Shown piece after piece: positions 15,560 to 24,884 of a stretch of 64,000 nucleotides of DNA. The stretch's first letter is position 1. Each line of letters begins with the position of its first letter. The notes below the pieces were generated by a model. It was not told where the DNA came from and searched no databases. It saw nothing but the letters and a program-made list of their open reading frames with translations. Origin of the DNA: Armatimonadota bacterium (GTDB lineage Bacteria; Armatimonadota; Chthonomonadetes; Chthonomonadales; Chthonomonadaceae). Location: positions 1 through 64,000 of the forward strand of contig JAGWMJ010000003.1 in NCBI GenBank assembly GCA_028871815.1, given 5' to 3'. Both the position numbers and the translations under genes were made by a program.

Positions 15560-16510
15560 TTGGATTCCAGCACGGCGGATGGCGGAGTAACGGTTATCTG
15601 GAATCCGCAAGCCGGCGGAGGCCGCAGCGCTAGCCGCCTGGGCGAACTGCAAGCGGCAATCGGCGCGCGGGCAGGAGCTATCTCCTGGCGGATCGCGCCA
15701 ACACTCGGCGCCGGCTGCGGTGCAGATTTGGCCGCAGCCGCGGCACAATCTGGCTCGGCTATTGTCGCGGCCGCTGGTGGAGACGGCACCTGCTGTGAGG
15801 TGCTGAACGGACTGATGCGCGCATCGGTTCCACGTCCGGCGTTGGCGGTCCTCCCGATGGGCACGGGCAACGATTTTGCCAGGACACTGGGCATCGGCAG
15901 CCTTGATCACGCCGCGGAAACGATGTTTGCCGGCCAGCGCAAGCGTATTGACGCTGGTTGCGTCAATGGGTTTTGGTTTCTCAACGCAGCCGGCTGCGGC
16001 TTTGATGCCGTAGTGGCGGAGGGCGTTCGGTCAATGCCTCGGTCACTGCCCGGCAAGTGGGCCTATATCTTCGCCGCGGCGGTCGCATTGCCTCGCTTCA
16101 GCCCGGTTACCACGGTGCTTGTGACCGAGGCTGAGCGGATCGAAACCCGATGCATGCTTTGTACCGTTGCCAATGCGCGCAATTATGGAGGCGGCATGAT
16201 GATTGCTCCCGACGCAAAGGTTGACGACGGCGAGCTGGATATCTGTGTGCTCGGTGAAATCGGTCGCATCCAGTTCGTCCGGGCATTTCCGTCTGTGTTC
16301 CGCGGTCGGCACGTCAACCATCCGAAGGTACGGATGATACGCTCTGCAACTATTTCAATCACCATGAACCCGGTAGCACCGCTACTCGTGGATGGTGATG
16401 TGATCGGCACTACACCTGCGCAGTTTTCTGTAGTGCCTAAAGCCATTGAAGTACTCGCGCCTCAAAAGCCGTGCGCAACGCATGGGTGGAGGTGGCCGTA
16501 TAATATGTGA
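15560..16510 (+). CDS. diacylglycerol kinase family lipid kinase
   Basis: A 316-residue member of the DAGK catalytic-domain family (YegS/DgkB/BmrU type). It has VIWNPQAGGGR, the nucleotide motif AAAGGDGTCCEVLNGL and PMGTGNDFARTLG. A C-terminal beta domain carries APDAKVDDGELDICVLG. The family phosphorylates diacylglycerol or related lipids at the membrane; the exact substrate is unknown. The start is TTG 15560, six bases after the moaE stop, with only a weak purine stretch before it. Confidence 0.85.
   Translation: MDSSTADGGVTVIWNPQAGGGRSASRLGELQAAIGARAGAISWRIAPTLGAGCGADLAAAAAQSGSAIVAAAGGDGTCCEVLNGLMRASVPRPALAVLPMGTGNDFARTLGIGSLDHAAETMFAGQRKRIDAGCVNGFWFLNAAGCGFDAVVAEGVRSMPRSLPGKWAYIFAAAVALPRFSPVTTVLVTEAERIETRCMLCTVANARNYGGGMMIAPDAKVDDGELDICVLGEIGRIQFVRAFPSVFRGRHVNHPKVRMIRSATISITMNPVAPLLVDGDVIGTTPAQFSVVPKAIEVLAPQKPCATHGWRWPYNM
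16499..16504 (+). promoter_or_regulatory. possible -10 box at the Cys-rich protein gene
   Basis: A perfect TATAAT ends six bases before the ATG at 16510. No -35 match is present at 16-18 bases. If used, the transcript would begin at or next to the start codon and be leaderless. Confidence 0.3.
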
Positions 16511-16956
16511 TGAATCGGCGCTGCCTGACCGCGATCCGAATCAAGTTGACCAACCTGGATAACCCACTTGCGAATACCGTGAGGATTGCTTTAGCGCTCC
16601 TCGTCATCACGGCCGGACTGACCGGCTCGCCGGCAGCGGCTGCCTGCATGCGCAACATGGCTTGCTGTGCCGGTCACACGTGCCGGTGCCGAGCAGCGCA
16701 GCCATCTCGTGTTCAACCTGGCGTAGAACCAAGCCACTGTGGAGCGCTCTGTTTGTGCGGCGCCAACCGGCGCCTCCAGCGCGTGGCGCCGGCTGCAGTA
16801 CCGCGCGCGGAGTCAGCCGGGGCCCTGACCGGAGTGGGGAGCGCCGGCATCGCCATTTCATGCGTCACCGTTTCCGCCCCGCTTCCGTCGGTATCGCCGG
16901 CCTCCAACGGTCCGCCACATACAGCAGATCCTCGCGGGCCACCACCCTCCTCGTAA
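16510..16956 (+). CDS. cysteine-rich secreted protein upstream of multicopper oxidase
   Basis: A 148-residue protein with a signal peptide (hydrophobic NTVRIALALLVITAGL, then SPAAAA). Directly after it comes a cysteine-dense segment: CMRNMACC, GHTCRCR and, 20 residues on, HCGALCLCG. That is nine Cys with His and Met in about 50 residues, which suggests copper or other soft-metal binding. The rest is Ala/Pro-rich and low in features. It begins at ATG 16510, overlapping the lipid kinase stop. It precedes a multicopper oxidase gene by 157 bases. I do not recognise a family; the metal role is an inference. Confidence 0.55.
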   Translation: MNRRCLTAIRIKLTNLDNPLANTVRIALALLVITAGLTGSPAAAACMRNMACCAGHTCRCRAAQPSRVQPGVEPSHCGALCLCGANRRLQRVAPAAVPRAESAGALTGVGSAGIAISCVTVSAPLPSVSPASNGPPHTADPRGPPPSS

Positions 16957-17113
16957 TCCGCCAACGTTTTTAGCCTGCCGGCCGACATGCGTGACCATTC
17001 GTCGTGCACAACCTGCCGGTAAGTACCTGTACGGCGGCATCGGAAGTCACCAGTTCACCGGCAGATCCCTCTGCCGCGCACCGCTCCGTATCACACGACT
17101 TGCGAGGCAACAC

Positions 17114-18340
17114 ATGAAGAGAGACTATTCGCAGACGCGGCGACGGCTGCTTTCATCGCTCGCCGGCCTTGGGGGGTTGGCTGCGTTTACGGATCAACGC
17201 GCCGCTGCATTCCCGTCGCCGACTCCATCTGCAGCATGGGCACATGCATTCGATCCGAATCGCAACCGACCGACATGGGACCCACGAGCCCTGCCGGTAA
17301 AGGGCGACGTGGTACACGAGTACGACTTGGAGATTGTCATCGCCGAGCACGAAATCGTGCCGCGGATCGCCTTCCACGCTTACGCCTTTAACGGCCAGGT
17401 TCCAGGTCCACTGATTCGTGTCAAGGAGGGCGACTGGATCCAGGTGAACCTTACCAACAAAACGCATGACTTTCACACGATACACTGGCACGGGATGTAT
17501 GTGCCGTGCGAGATGGATGGAATTCCGCTCGGCACCCAGTATCCGGTTGGTTACGGCGAAACGTTTCGTTACCTCTGGCGAGCTCAGCCGGCCGGGACAC
17601 ACTTCTACCATTGCCACAACATGACAAACATGCACATTCAGGCAGGCTTGTATGGCGCGCTCATTGTGGAGAGCCACGACGATCCCGTGCGTCGTGTGTT
17701 CGGCTACGACCGCGAGTACGTTATGGTTCTGAGCGAGGTGGATACCAACTTTATAGCGGCGATGATGAACGACATGCTGAAGATGGGCCACACGATGAGC
17801 TTTATGGCAGGCTCCGGCGGCCGCATGGCGGCGATGAACGGCGAGATGATGGGCTGGTTTGCATCTACGGCCGATTTCGAGAAGAGTGTGAAGAGTGGGT
17901 GGATCCCGCCATACGATCCGAGTCTGACCGGCGATCCAATGCGCATTCGCCCGAACTTCTTCATGATCAACGGTAAATCGTGGCCGATGACGGAGCACCT
18001 TCACATCCGTCGCGGCGAAAACATTCGCGTCCGCCTGATCAACACCGGCTTGCTGCCCCACGCGATGCACCTGCACGGCCATGATGTGTGGGAGGTATGC
18101 CGCGACGGCGCTCCGCTTGCGTCACCGGTTCGGCTGAACACCATTCCGGTCATGGCCGGGTCAACCGTGGATTTTGTCGTGCAAGGCACGAATGCCGGCA
18201 ATTGGCATTTCCACGACCACAGCGATCTCAGCTTGACCAACAACGGCGTATCGCCGGGCGGAATGATGACGATGCTGATGTACGACGACGCCGACCAGGC
18301 CGGCTTTACCTTCAAAGAGATAATCGCGGTGAACTCATGA
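17114..18340 (+). CDS. two-domain multicopper oxidase, Tat-exported
   Basis: A 408-residue periplasmic oxidase. The N-terminus has a Tat-like twin-arginine signal (QTRRRLLSSLAGLGG). Cupredoxin domain 1 carries HWHG (His124, His126), then YHCHNM with His166-Cys167-His168, His174 and GLYG (Leu179). This looks like a type 1 site with Leu as axial residue. A Met-rich insert spans about 217-247 (MMNDMLKMGHTM, MAAMNGEMMG). Domain 2 has HLHGH (319-323) and WHFHDH (365-369). The usual HCH cysteine of C-terminal type 1 sites is Phe here. The pattern suits a two-domain laccase-type enzyme with type 1 copper in domain 1. ATG 17114 has GAGG six bases upstream. Confidence 0.85.
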   Translation: MKRDYSQTRRRLLSSLAGLGGLAAFTDQRAAAFPSPTPSAAWAHAFDPNRNRPTWDPRALPVKGDVVHEYDLEIVIAEHEIVPRIAFHAYAFNGQVPGPLIRVKEGDWIQVNLTNKTHDFHTIHWHGMYVPCEMDGIPLGTQYPVGYGETFRYLWRAQPAGTHFYHCHNMTNMHIQAGLYGALIVESHDDPVRRVFGYDREYVMVLSEVDTNFIAAMMNDMLKMGHTMSFMAGSGGRMAAMNGEMMGWFASTADFEKSVKSGWIPPYDPSLTGDPMRIRPNFFMINGKSWPMTEHLHIRRGENIRVRLINTGLLPHAMHLHGHDVWEVCRDGAPLASPVRLNTIPVMAGSTVDFVVQGTNAGNWHFHDHSDLSLTNNGVSPGGMMTMLMYDDADQAGFTFKEIIAVNS

Positions 18341-18390
18341 AAGCAAACCGTTCCGGTTTGAGACCGCCAGGCCGGTGCAAGGAGACCCTG

Positions 18391-19617
18391 ATGAAGCACA
18401 TTGCCAATACAACCACCTTGATCGTGATCCTTATTCTGTGCATCGCCGGCGCTGCGTCTGCGCAGAACGGCGGCGCTCCCCCCGGGCAGGCAGGCGGGCC
18501 ACAGCCACAAATTGAGATCGATGGAACAGGAATTGCAACCCTGCAGCTGTCGAGCCCACGCCTTGTATTACCGTCCGGCCTCAAATCGAGCAGCTCTCGC
18601 GTGAACATCAGTGATTCGGAGCTGCTCCTGGGCATCACACAGGCACTCTACCGGAGCAAATCGCTGGGCAGCCTGGTAGTTGGTGGCATAACCACCGATG
18701 ACAACAAAAACCCCGGCGGCACATCCTTCTTTATGCACCAGGCGTACGTTGACTACGAAACGCCAACGATGGAAGCGCTGATCGGCAGAACGGACATGCC
18801 CACGCATTTGATCGACTTTCCGACGATCCGTGGCGACGATCTGAATGAATATGTCAACCTGCTTGACCCTTACAGCAGCGGCGACAACGTGGAGGAGCAC
18901 CGGTATGCCAATCAGGCGTCGGTGATCTTCAACCACTCGCTGCGCTACTTTGTGAATTTGCACGTCGTCAATCAGATCAGTTCAGCTGCCGGGTCGCTTG
19001 GCCAGAACGGTCTCAACGCCTATGGCGTGCAGCTTGCCTATCAGGGCTTGCCCGGCCTTGCGAATATCGAGCGGGTTCCCCTTTGGGGCGTCGGCTACGA
19101 ACGGCTGACTGTGGGCAGCTCTGCCGGCGGAGCTCTCAATGCGCTCTATGGCGGCGGCGTTTTCAACCTGAACCGGAGCCCGTCAGATCGTGTCGATCTC
19201 CGGATGCTGGATACATGGACCTTTGGCAACAACAGCTCCATTATCGCGACTCCAAACGATACGTTTCGCGCCTCGGCAAACTCCATCGCTGGAGCGGTAC
19301 GTTGGCTTCACAGCCCCTTCGGCCGGCCGGCTTATCAACTGGCGTTCACGGCAGGCTTCCGGAACTACAGTCATGTGGCGAATGCGTCCAGCTACGCGCT
19401 GGCGCTAACCGGCGTGAAACGGTTGGGTGAGAATTTCGATCTGGTGCTGCAGTATCAGTTCCAGCACCGCCAGCCGGCCTACGCGGCGGCGTTTTCCGGG
19501 GTGCAAAACGAACAATCCGTGGAGCTCGGATTCGTTTTCGGCTTCCAGAGCATCCTCCACCGGCACATAGGTCCCAGGCGAACACTTCTAAATCTGCAGC
19601 ACCAATACATCCCATAG
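18391..19617 (+). CDS. outer-membrane porin-like protein in copper cluster
   Basis: A 408-residue protein with a signal peptide (MKHIANTTTLIVILILC, cleavage near AASA-QNG). It consists of alternating short beta stretches with many aromatic and Gly/Asn turns (QAYVDYETPTMEALIGRTD, YFVNLHVVNQIS, DLVLQYQFQHRQ), consistent with a beta-barrel. It ends without a terminal Phe. ATG 18391 has AAGGAG six bases upstream; an ATG at 18337 overlapping the oxidase stop is an alternative start. It may transport substrate or metal for the oxidase, but nothing in the sequence proves that. Confidence 0.7.
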   Translation: MKHIANTTTLIVILILCIAGAASAQNGGAPPGQAGGPQPQIEIDGTGIATLQLSSPRLVLPSGLKSSSSRVNISDSELLLGITQALYRSKSLGSLVVGGITTDDNKNPGGTSFFMHQAYVDYETPTMEALIGRTDMPTHLIDFPTIRGDDLNEYVNLLDPYSSGDNVEEHRYANQASVIFNHSLRYFVNLHVVNQISSAAGSLGQNGLNAYGVQLAYQGLPGLANIERVPLWGVGYERLTVGSSAGGALNALYGGGVFNLNRSPSDRVDLRMLDTWTFGNNSSIIATPNDTFRASANSIAGAVRWLHSPFGRPAYQLAFTAGFRNYSHVANASSYALALTGVKRLGENFDLVLQYQFQHRQPAYAAAFSGVQNEQSVELGFVFGFQSILHRHIGPRRTLLNLQHQYIP

Positions 19618-19653
19618 GCGCTACGCCCATTCGATCTCAACAAGGAGACAGAA

Positions 19654-20190
19654 ATGCCCGATTATTCCGACGCGCCGTTGAAAGAGGCGCGCCAATATGT
19701 GGTGACCGGTAGCGAGGACTGGGCTTCGATCCGGGGATTCGGTACGCATTCGACGGATGTAGCGATGATGACTGAGATGATGGTGAAGGGATCCGCCATG
19801 GAGGGAATGCGCATGAACGGCATGGCCGGTATGGCCGGCATGCCCGGTATGACGACACCGGGTCGGTCGACCACGCCGGGAGCAGCCGGCTCACCCGGCC
19901 CTCTCACACTACTCACACCAATGACCGCGATCCGCCGTGGAGCGAATACGCTGGCATTTGCACTGGCGGCAAATGGAAGTACAAAACCTGCTGGGCTGCA
20001 CATGGCGGCCACAGTCAAAATGACCGCGATGGATATGGGTGAGTCGCATCCGCCGGTAGTTATGGCGCGTAATGGACGGTTCAGCGTGAAAGTCGATTTC
20101 TCGATGGCCGGCGCCTGGCAGGTTTCACTGCAGATCAAGAGCGGCGGCCAGCCGCCTCAAGTGCAGAGCTTCGACTTTGACGTTCCGTAA
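19654..20190 (+). CDS. methionine-rich protein with YtkA/FixH-like beta domain
   Basis: A 178-residue protein. Residues about 37-68 are Met-rich (MMTEMMVKGSAMEGM, GMAGMAGMPGM). The C-terminal half (RRGANTLAFALA, LHMAATVKMTAMDMG, GRFSVKVDFSMAGAWQVSLQI) resembles YtkA/FixH-type immunoglobulin-like domains, often found in copper-handling proteins. No signal peptide is visible, which is odd for a periplasmic copper binder; the N-terminus may be misplaced or the protein may be cytosolic. AAGGAG lies six bases before ATG 19654. The gene ends the run from the Cys-rich protein. Confidence 0.65.
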   Translation: MPDYSDAPLKEARQYVVTGSEDWASIRGFGTHSTDVAMMTEMMVKGSAMEGMRMNGMAGMAGMPGMTTPGRSTTPGAAGSPGPLTLLTPMTAIRRGANTLAFALAANGSTKPAGLHMAATVKMTAMDMGESHPPVVMARNGRFSVKVDFSMAGAWQVSLQIKSGGQPPQVQSFDFDVP

Positions 20191-20197
20191 GGTGATG

Positions 20198-20227
20198 TTG
20201 ACGGGGAACCAACATTTGTGCTAGAGT
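20198..20227 (+). promoter_or_regulatory. promoter of pyr operon
   Basis: TTGACG (20198-20203), 18 bases, TAGAGT (20222-20227) preceded by an extended -10 TGC. It lies directly before the PyrR-binding loop, leaving a leader of about 170 bases before pyrR. Confidence 0.65.
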
Positions 20228-20245
20228 TGGTCAATCAAAGATCGT

Positions 20246-20279
20246 CCTTTTAAGGCGGCCCGGTGAGGCTGTTAAAGGG
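20246..20279 (+). promoter_or_regulatory. PyrR-binding RNA loop (pyr attenuator)
   Basis: CCTTTTAA (20246-20253) pairs with TTAAAGGG (20272-20279), one G-U pair. The loop GGCGGCCCGGTGAGGCTG resembles the conserved PyrR-binding hairpin of Bacillus pyr leaders (GxGAGGCTG in the loop). When UMP-bound PyrR holds this hairpin, the downstream terminator would form and the operon would be off. Confidence 0.8.
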
Positions 20280-20335
20280 CGAAACGTGCGGCTCCGCGAC
20301 CTCCTCGGAGATGCGTACCGCGCGAATCGACTTTT

Positions 20336-20376
20336 ACGCGCCCCCGCGCCGCAAGCGTGGTGGGGCGCGTTTTGTT
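20336..20376 (+). terminator. attenuator terminator of pyr leader
   Basis: ACGCGCCCC (20336-20344) pairs with GGGGCGCGT (20362-20370) and is followed by TTTTGTT. It lies 57 bases after the PyrR loop and 28 bases before the pyrR ATG, as expected for transcription attenuation. Confidence 0.75.
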
Positions 20377-20403
20377 ATGCCGCTGGCGGCAAGGAGGGAA
20401 GGA

Positions 20404-20979
20404 ATGTCTGAAACCGATGCCGACGCGCCGAATGGCGGCGTGCCCGTTCTGGATGCCGACGACATTCGCCGTGCAATAACGCGGATCGCACACGAAATCC
20501 TCGAACGAAACCATGGCGCCGAAAACCTGGCGTTTGTCGGAATTGTGAGTCGGGGTGCTCCACTGGCTGAACGCCTGGCCGGCGCGATCCATGCTTTCGA
20601 GGGGGCAGAGATTCCCGTTGGCCGGCTGGATATCGGGATGTATCGCGACGATTATGCGCAGCGGCCGGTAGGTCCAAGCCCGCTGTCGCCTACCGAGATA
20701 CCTTTTGATGTAACCGGCAAGCGCATCGTACTGGTGGACGATGTGCTATTCACGGGCCGAAGTGTACGAGCAGCACTTACCGCCCTCCTGGATATCGGCC
20801 GGCCAGACTGCATACAGCTGGCGTCGCTGGTCGACCGGGGCCACCGGGAACTACCGATCCGTCCCGATTACGTGGGCAAGAACCTGCCCACCGCACGTGA
20901 CGAGCATGTGCAGGTCCGGCTGCGTGAGACCGACGGTGACGACCAGGTACTGATTGTTCGCCGGAGCGCCAGAACGTGA
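20404..20979 (+). CDS. pyrR: bifunctional pyr operon regulator / uracil phosphoribosyltransferase
   Basis: PyrR senses UMP and binds the pyr leader RNA; many members also make UMP from uracil and PRPP. The 191-residue protein has the PRPP loop [18 protein letters not shown], plus [27 protein letters not shown] and the basic turn YRDD with GRLDIG typical of PyrR. ATG 20404 has AAGGAGG upstream. It is the first gene of the operon behind its own binding loop and attenuator, so it probably autoregulates the whole set. Confidence 0.93.
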   Translation: MSETDADAPNGGVPVLDADDIRRAITRIAHEILERNHGAENLAFVGIVSRGAPLAERLAGAIHAFEGAEIPVGRLDIGMYRDDYAQRPVGPSPLSPTEIPFDVTGKRIVLVDDVLFTGRSVRAALTALLDIGRPDCIQLASLVDRGHRELPIRPDYVGKNLPTARDEHVQVRLRETDGDDQVLIVRRSART

Positions 20980-21917
20980 AGCACCTGCTGTCACTGCGCG
21001 AGACGCCTGCCAACGAAATCGGCTTCCTGCTGCAAACGGCGGCCGTGTTTCGCGAGATCCTGGACAGGCCGATTCGCAAGGTGCCCACGCTCCGCGGCCG
21101 ATCGGTTGTGACGCTGTTCTACGAGAGCTCCACGCGTACCCGAACATCCTTTGAAATGGCGGCGAAGATTATGAGCGCGGAGGCGGTCAATGTAGCTGTC
21201 GCGCTCTCCTCGGTTACCAAGGGTGAGTCGTTTAAGGACACGGTGCAGACGCTGCAAGCGCTCAAGGCCGATTGCATCGTCATACGGCACAGCGCCTCCG
21301 GCGCGCCGGCCTTTGCCGCAGCGCGGGTGGACGTACCGGTGATCAATGCCGGTGACGGCCGGCACGAGCACCCAACGCAGGCGCTTCTGGACATGCTTAC
21401 GATGCAACAGCACTTCGGACGGATCGAGGGCCTCAAGGTGGCCATCGTGGGTGATGTGCTGCACAGCCGCGTAGCTCGTTCGAATATCTGGGGTCTGACT
21501 AAAATGGGGGCAAAGGTTACACTCGCCGCACCGAGAACGCTGATGCCCGAGGGTACGGACGGACTGCCGGCAGCGGTAGCCGACTGCCTGGATGAGGCCG
21601 TTTGCGGCGCAGATGTTGTGATGGTATTGCGCCTCCAGAATGAACGGATGCAGGCTGCGCTGGTGCCGAATGTGCGAGAGTACTCACGTCTGTTTGGCGT
21701 CACACCGGCTCGACTTCGGCACGCTGCGCACGGTCTGCTGGTGATGCACCCCGGCCCCGTCAACCGCGGCGTGGAAATCTCTTCGGATCTTGTGGATGGG
21801 GTCGATGGTATTCACACTGCTATCGGTGAACAGGTGACAAATGGCATCGCCGTACGCATGGCCGCTCTCTATATCCTGATGGGTGGCGGATCGATCGGTG
21901 AGCCGGCCGCAGAGTGA
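20976..21917 (+). CDS. pyrB: aspartate carbamoyltransferase catalytic subunit
   Basis: Joins carbamoyl phosphate and aspartate, the committed step of pyrimidine synthesis. The 313-residue protein has the carbamoyl-phosphate motif [26 protein letters not shown] and [10 protein letters not shown]. The start is GTG 20976, overlapping the pyrR stop (GTGA), so translation is coupled. No regulatory pyrI subunit is present, so control probably lies with PyrR. Confidence 0.97.
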   Translation: MKHLLSLRETPANEIGFLLQTAAVFREILDRPIRKVPTLRGRSVVTLFYESSTRTRTSFEMAAKIMSAEAVNVAVALSSVTKGESFKDTVQTLQALKADCIVIRHSASGAPAFAAARVDVPVINAGDGRHEHPTQALLDMLTMQQHFGRIEGLKVAIVGDVLHSRVARSNIWGLTKMGAKVTLAAPRTLMPEGTDGLPAAVADCLDEAVCGADVVMVLRLQNERMQAALVPNVREYSRLFGVTPARLRHAAHGLLVMHPGPVNRGVEISSDLVDGVDGIHTAIGEQVTNGIAVRMAALYILMGGGSIGEPAAE

Positions 21918-21948
21918 TGTACTCGAACGTTTCATTCGCAGGAAGGAG

Positions 21949-23241
21949 ATGCGCGTGAGAACTCTGTTGGCCGGCGGACGCGTGATCGACCCATCGCAAG
22001 GGATCGACCGGCCCGCCGATTTGCTGATCGTGAACGGCAAGGTTGAGGCCGTGCTCCAGCCCGGTGAGGATGCCGCCTCGGACGAGAGACTGGACGTAAC
22101 GGGACTCACCGTCTGTCCGGGTTTCATCGATATCCACGTCCATCTGCGGGAGCCGGGCTTCGAATACAAGGAGGATATCGAGAGTGGCTCAGCAGCCGCA
22201 GCCGCCGGTGGCTTTACGCGCATCTGCTGTATGCCGAACACCAATCCTGCCATCGATACCGCCAGCGTTTGCCGGCACATCATCGAGCGGGCAGCCGGTG
22301 TGGGCAAGGCGCACGTCCACCCGATCGGGGCGGCGACCCGCGGCATGGAGGGCGAGCGGCTGACGGAAATAAACGACCTCAAATCCGCAGGCGCTGTTGC
22401 AATCTCGGACGACGCCTTCCCGATTCAAAACGCACGCACGATGCGAAGTGTGATGCAGTACTGCGCCATGCTGAACATGCCGCTCATGACGCATAACGAG
22501 GAGAAGGAGCTGACGACTGGCGGCAGCATGAACGAGGGTGCTGCAGCCACGGTTCTCGGTCTTGCGGGCATGCCGCCCGCCGCCGAGGATATCGCCGTGG
22601 CGCGTAACATCATGCTCGCCGCCATTACGGGGTGCCGGCTGCATCTGCTTCACATTTCTACGGCGGGCACCGTGGAACTGCTCCGCAACGCCAAGGAGAA
22701 GGGGTTGGCCGTTACCGGTGAGGCATGCCCGCACCATTGGGCGCTTACGGACGAGGCGTGTTTGGGATTCAATACCGATGCAAAGATGAACCCGCCGCTC
22801 CGCACTACCGAAGACTGCGAAGCCATCATGCGCGGATTGGCAGACGGCACGATCGACTGCATCTCCACGGACCATGCACCACACGCTCCGCATGAGAAAG
22901 AGGTGGAGTTCGACGCCGCGCCGTTCGGTATCCTCGGGCTCGAAACGGCTGTGGGTCTTGCGATTACGCACCTTGTGGCGCCCGGACGCATGACACTTTC
23001 AACCCTGGTGGCCCGCTTCACGACTGAGCCGTCGCGCATTCTTGGTCTGTCAGCCGGCACACTTCGCCCAGGAGCCGCGGCCGACATCACGGTCCTGGAT
23101 ACCCAGGCAGCGTGGCAGGTAGACCGCGCAGCGGTTCGATCACGATCGAGCAACACGCCGTTTCACGGCGCAACACTCAAGGGTCGAGCGGCGTTCACAA
23201 TGGTGAACGGCGTCCGGATTGCACCGGAGCCGGCCACGTGA
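21949..23241 (+). CDS. pyrC: dihydroorotase
   Basis: A zinc amidohydrolase that closes carbamoyl-aspartate to dihydroorotate. The 430-residue class I-type protein has DIHVHLREPGFEYKEDI with the metal-binding HxH, GGFTRICCMPNTNP, ITGCRLHLLHISTAG and STDHAPHAPHEKE. Start: GGAAGGAG directly abuts ATG 21949, leaving no spacing. The in-frame GTG 21955 is six bases on and fits better, so the N-terminus may be MRTLLAGGRVIDP. It lies 31 bases after pyrB. Confidence 0.95.
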   Translation: MRVRTLLAGGRVIDPSQGIDRPADLLIVNGKVEAVLQPGEDAASDERLDVTGLTVCPGFIDIHVHLREPGFEYKEDIESGSAAAAAGGFTRICCMPNTNPAIDTASVCRHIIERAAGVGKAHVHPIGAATRGMEGERLTEINDLKSAGAVAISDDAFPIQNARTMRSVMQYCAMLNMPLMTHNEEKELTTGGSMNEGAAATVLGLAGMPPAAEDIAVARNIMLAAITGCRLHLLHISTAGTVELLRNAKEKGLAVTGEACPHHWALTDEACLGFNTDAKMNPPLRTTEDCEAIMRGLADGTIDCISTDHAPHAPHEKEVEFDAAPFGILGLETAVGLAITHLVAPGRMTLSTLVARFTTEPSRILGLSAGTLRPGAAADITVLDTQAAWQVDRAAVRSRSSNTPFHGATLKGRAAFTMVNGVRIAPEPAT

Positions 23242-24884
23242 GCGAGACGGCGCACAAGCTCTTCCATGGCGCCCGGTTTACCACGTTCGATCCTGAGGCG
23301 CCGGTTGCCTCCGCTCTGGCGGTCGACCGCGGTGGCATGATAATGGCCGCTGGGACCGCTGCCGAACTGCAAGGTCTGTGTACGGCTGATACGCAGTACG
23401 TCCACCTTGGCGACCGGTGGGCGACACCAGGCTTCTTCGATTGCCACCTGCACATGCTGGGTTTGGGTCTTTATCTGTTTCAGGTCGATTTACGGCCACC
23501 CGAAACAGGGAGCGTCGACGAGATCGTTCGGAAGTTGACCGAGCGCCTCCACGCGGAACCGGACTCCAAAGCCGTTCTTGGCAACCGGTACGACCAGAAC
23601 CGGATGCGCGAGCGGCGTCATCCAACCCGCCACGACCTCGACCGTGTAGCAACCGATCGGCCGGTCCGCGTGGAGCACACCTCCGGGCACGCGGCTGTGG
23701 TGAATAGTTGCGGCCTCAGGCTTCTTGGTATTGGCGCTTCGAGCCCGGATCCGACCGGTGGCGAAATCGTGCGCGACGAGCGAGGCGAGCCCACCGGCGT
23801 GCTGCTCGAAACTGCCGCGTGGAACAACATGGAACGCATTGTGCCACCCGCAACTCGGGAACAGGCCGTGGACGCATTGAGCGGCGCCGCCGCCTATCTG
23901 CTGCAGCGAGGCATAACCAGCGCCGGCGACGCAGCGACGGCGCCGGATGAGGTGGCTTGGTACGCTGCGGCAGCGGAGTCGCGGGTCCTGGGAGTTCGCG
24001 TCAATCTCATGATGGATTGGCCAGCCGTCTGCCGTCAGTCGGCCGGCGATGACGCGCCTAAACCGGCCGAGATGTGGAACGGTGGCCCCGAGGGCGAGCA
24101 CTGGCTGCACATTGGCCAGGCGAAGTTATTCAGCGACGGCGCCATCACGACGCGAACGTGCTGGCTCAACGAGCCTTTTGCCGATAGCGGCGGTAACTGC
24201 GGACTGCCGCTGCATCCCCCGGATGTCCTGAAGGAGTACATTTTTCGGGCGCACCGCGCAGGCTGGCAAATAGCTACTCACGCCATTGGAGACCGTGCCA
24301 TCGACCTCGTGCTGCGCTGCTACGCCGAGGCGCAGCGGGCTCACCGGCGTCCAAATCCCGGGCATCGCATCGAGCACTGTATGCTGCTCACCGATGATCT
24401 GATATCCAGGCTTCGACGGCAGCGCGTCTGGTCTATCGGTCAGCCGGAGTTTCTCCATGCCCTGGGCGATGCCTATGTGGCTGCCCTCGGCGAGAAACGG
24501 GCGACGCTGCTCTCTCCTTATGCATCGCTGCGCGATCGCGGCGTATTGCAGGCCTTCAGTTCCGACTGCCCTGTTGTGCCGGGAGCGCCGCTGGACGGCA
24601 TCCGTGCCGCGATGCAGCGCGCAACGCATTCCGGCCGCATCCTCAACACCGAAGAGCGGATCGATGCCGAGACGGCATTTCGGCTCTACACAGTGGCGGC
24701 GGCCGCTGCGACGCTCACGCACAAGCAGCGGGGCAACCTTGCGCGCGGACGCGCCGCGGACTTCACTGTGTTCACCGCCGATCCCTTTGCCACCCCGGCC
24801 GCCGAATGGGAGCAGGTCCAGGTTGCCGCAACGGTAATTGGCGGCGAAGTGCGATTTGCAGCAAAGCACGTGGACCTCACATGA
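23238..24884 (+). CDS. YtcJ-like amidohydrolase in pyr operon
   Basis: A 548-residue member of the amidohydrolase superfamily (amidohydro_3, YtcJ/LAF3 type). The metal site is visible as FFDCHLHMLG near residue 60, ATHAIGDRAIDLVL, HRIEHC and SSDCPVVPG. Relatives hydrolyse N-acyl or amide bonds, and some act on formamide derivatives; the substrate here is unknown. GTG 23238 overlaps the pyrC stop (GTGA) and its stop overlaps carA (ATGA). It is therefore locked into the pyrimidine operon, which suggests a pyrimidine or carbamoyl-related salvage role by context only. Confidence 0.8.
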   Translation: MSETAHKLFHGARFTTFDPEAPVASALAVDRGGMIMAAGTAAELQGLCTADTQYVHLGDRWATPGFFDCHLHMLGLGLYLFQVDLRPPETGSVDEIVRKLTERLHAEPDSKAVLGNRYDQNRMRERRHPTRHDLDRVATDRPVRVEHTSGHAAVVNSCGLRLLGIGASSPDPTGGEIVRDERGEPTGVLLETAAWNNMERIVPPATREQAVDALSGAAAYLLQRGITSAGDAATAPDEVAWYAAAAESRVLGVRVNLMMDWPAVCRQSAGDDAPKPAEMWNGGPEGEHWLHIGQAKLFSDGAITTRTCWLNEPFADSGGNCGLPLHPPDVLKEYIFRAHRAGWQIATHAIGDRAIDLVLRCYAEAQRAHRRPNPGHRIEHCMLLTDDLISRLRRQRVWSIGQPEFLHALGDAYVAALGEKRATLLSPYASLRDRGVLQAFSSDCPVVPGAPLDGIRAAMQRATHSGRILNTEERIDAETAFRLYTVAAAAATLTHKQRGNLARGRAADFTVFTADPFATPAAEWEQVQVAATVIGGEVRFAAKHVDLT

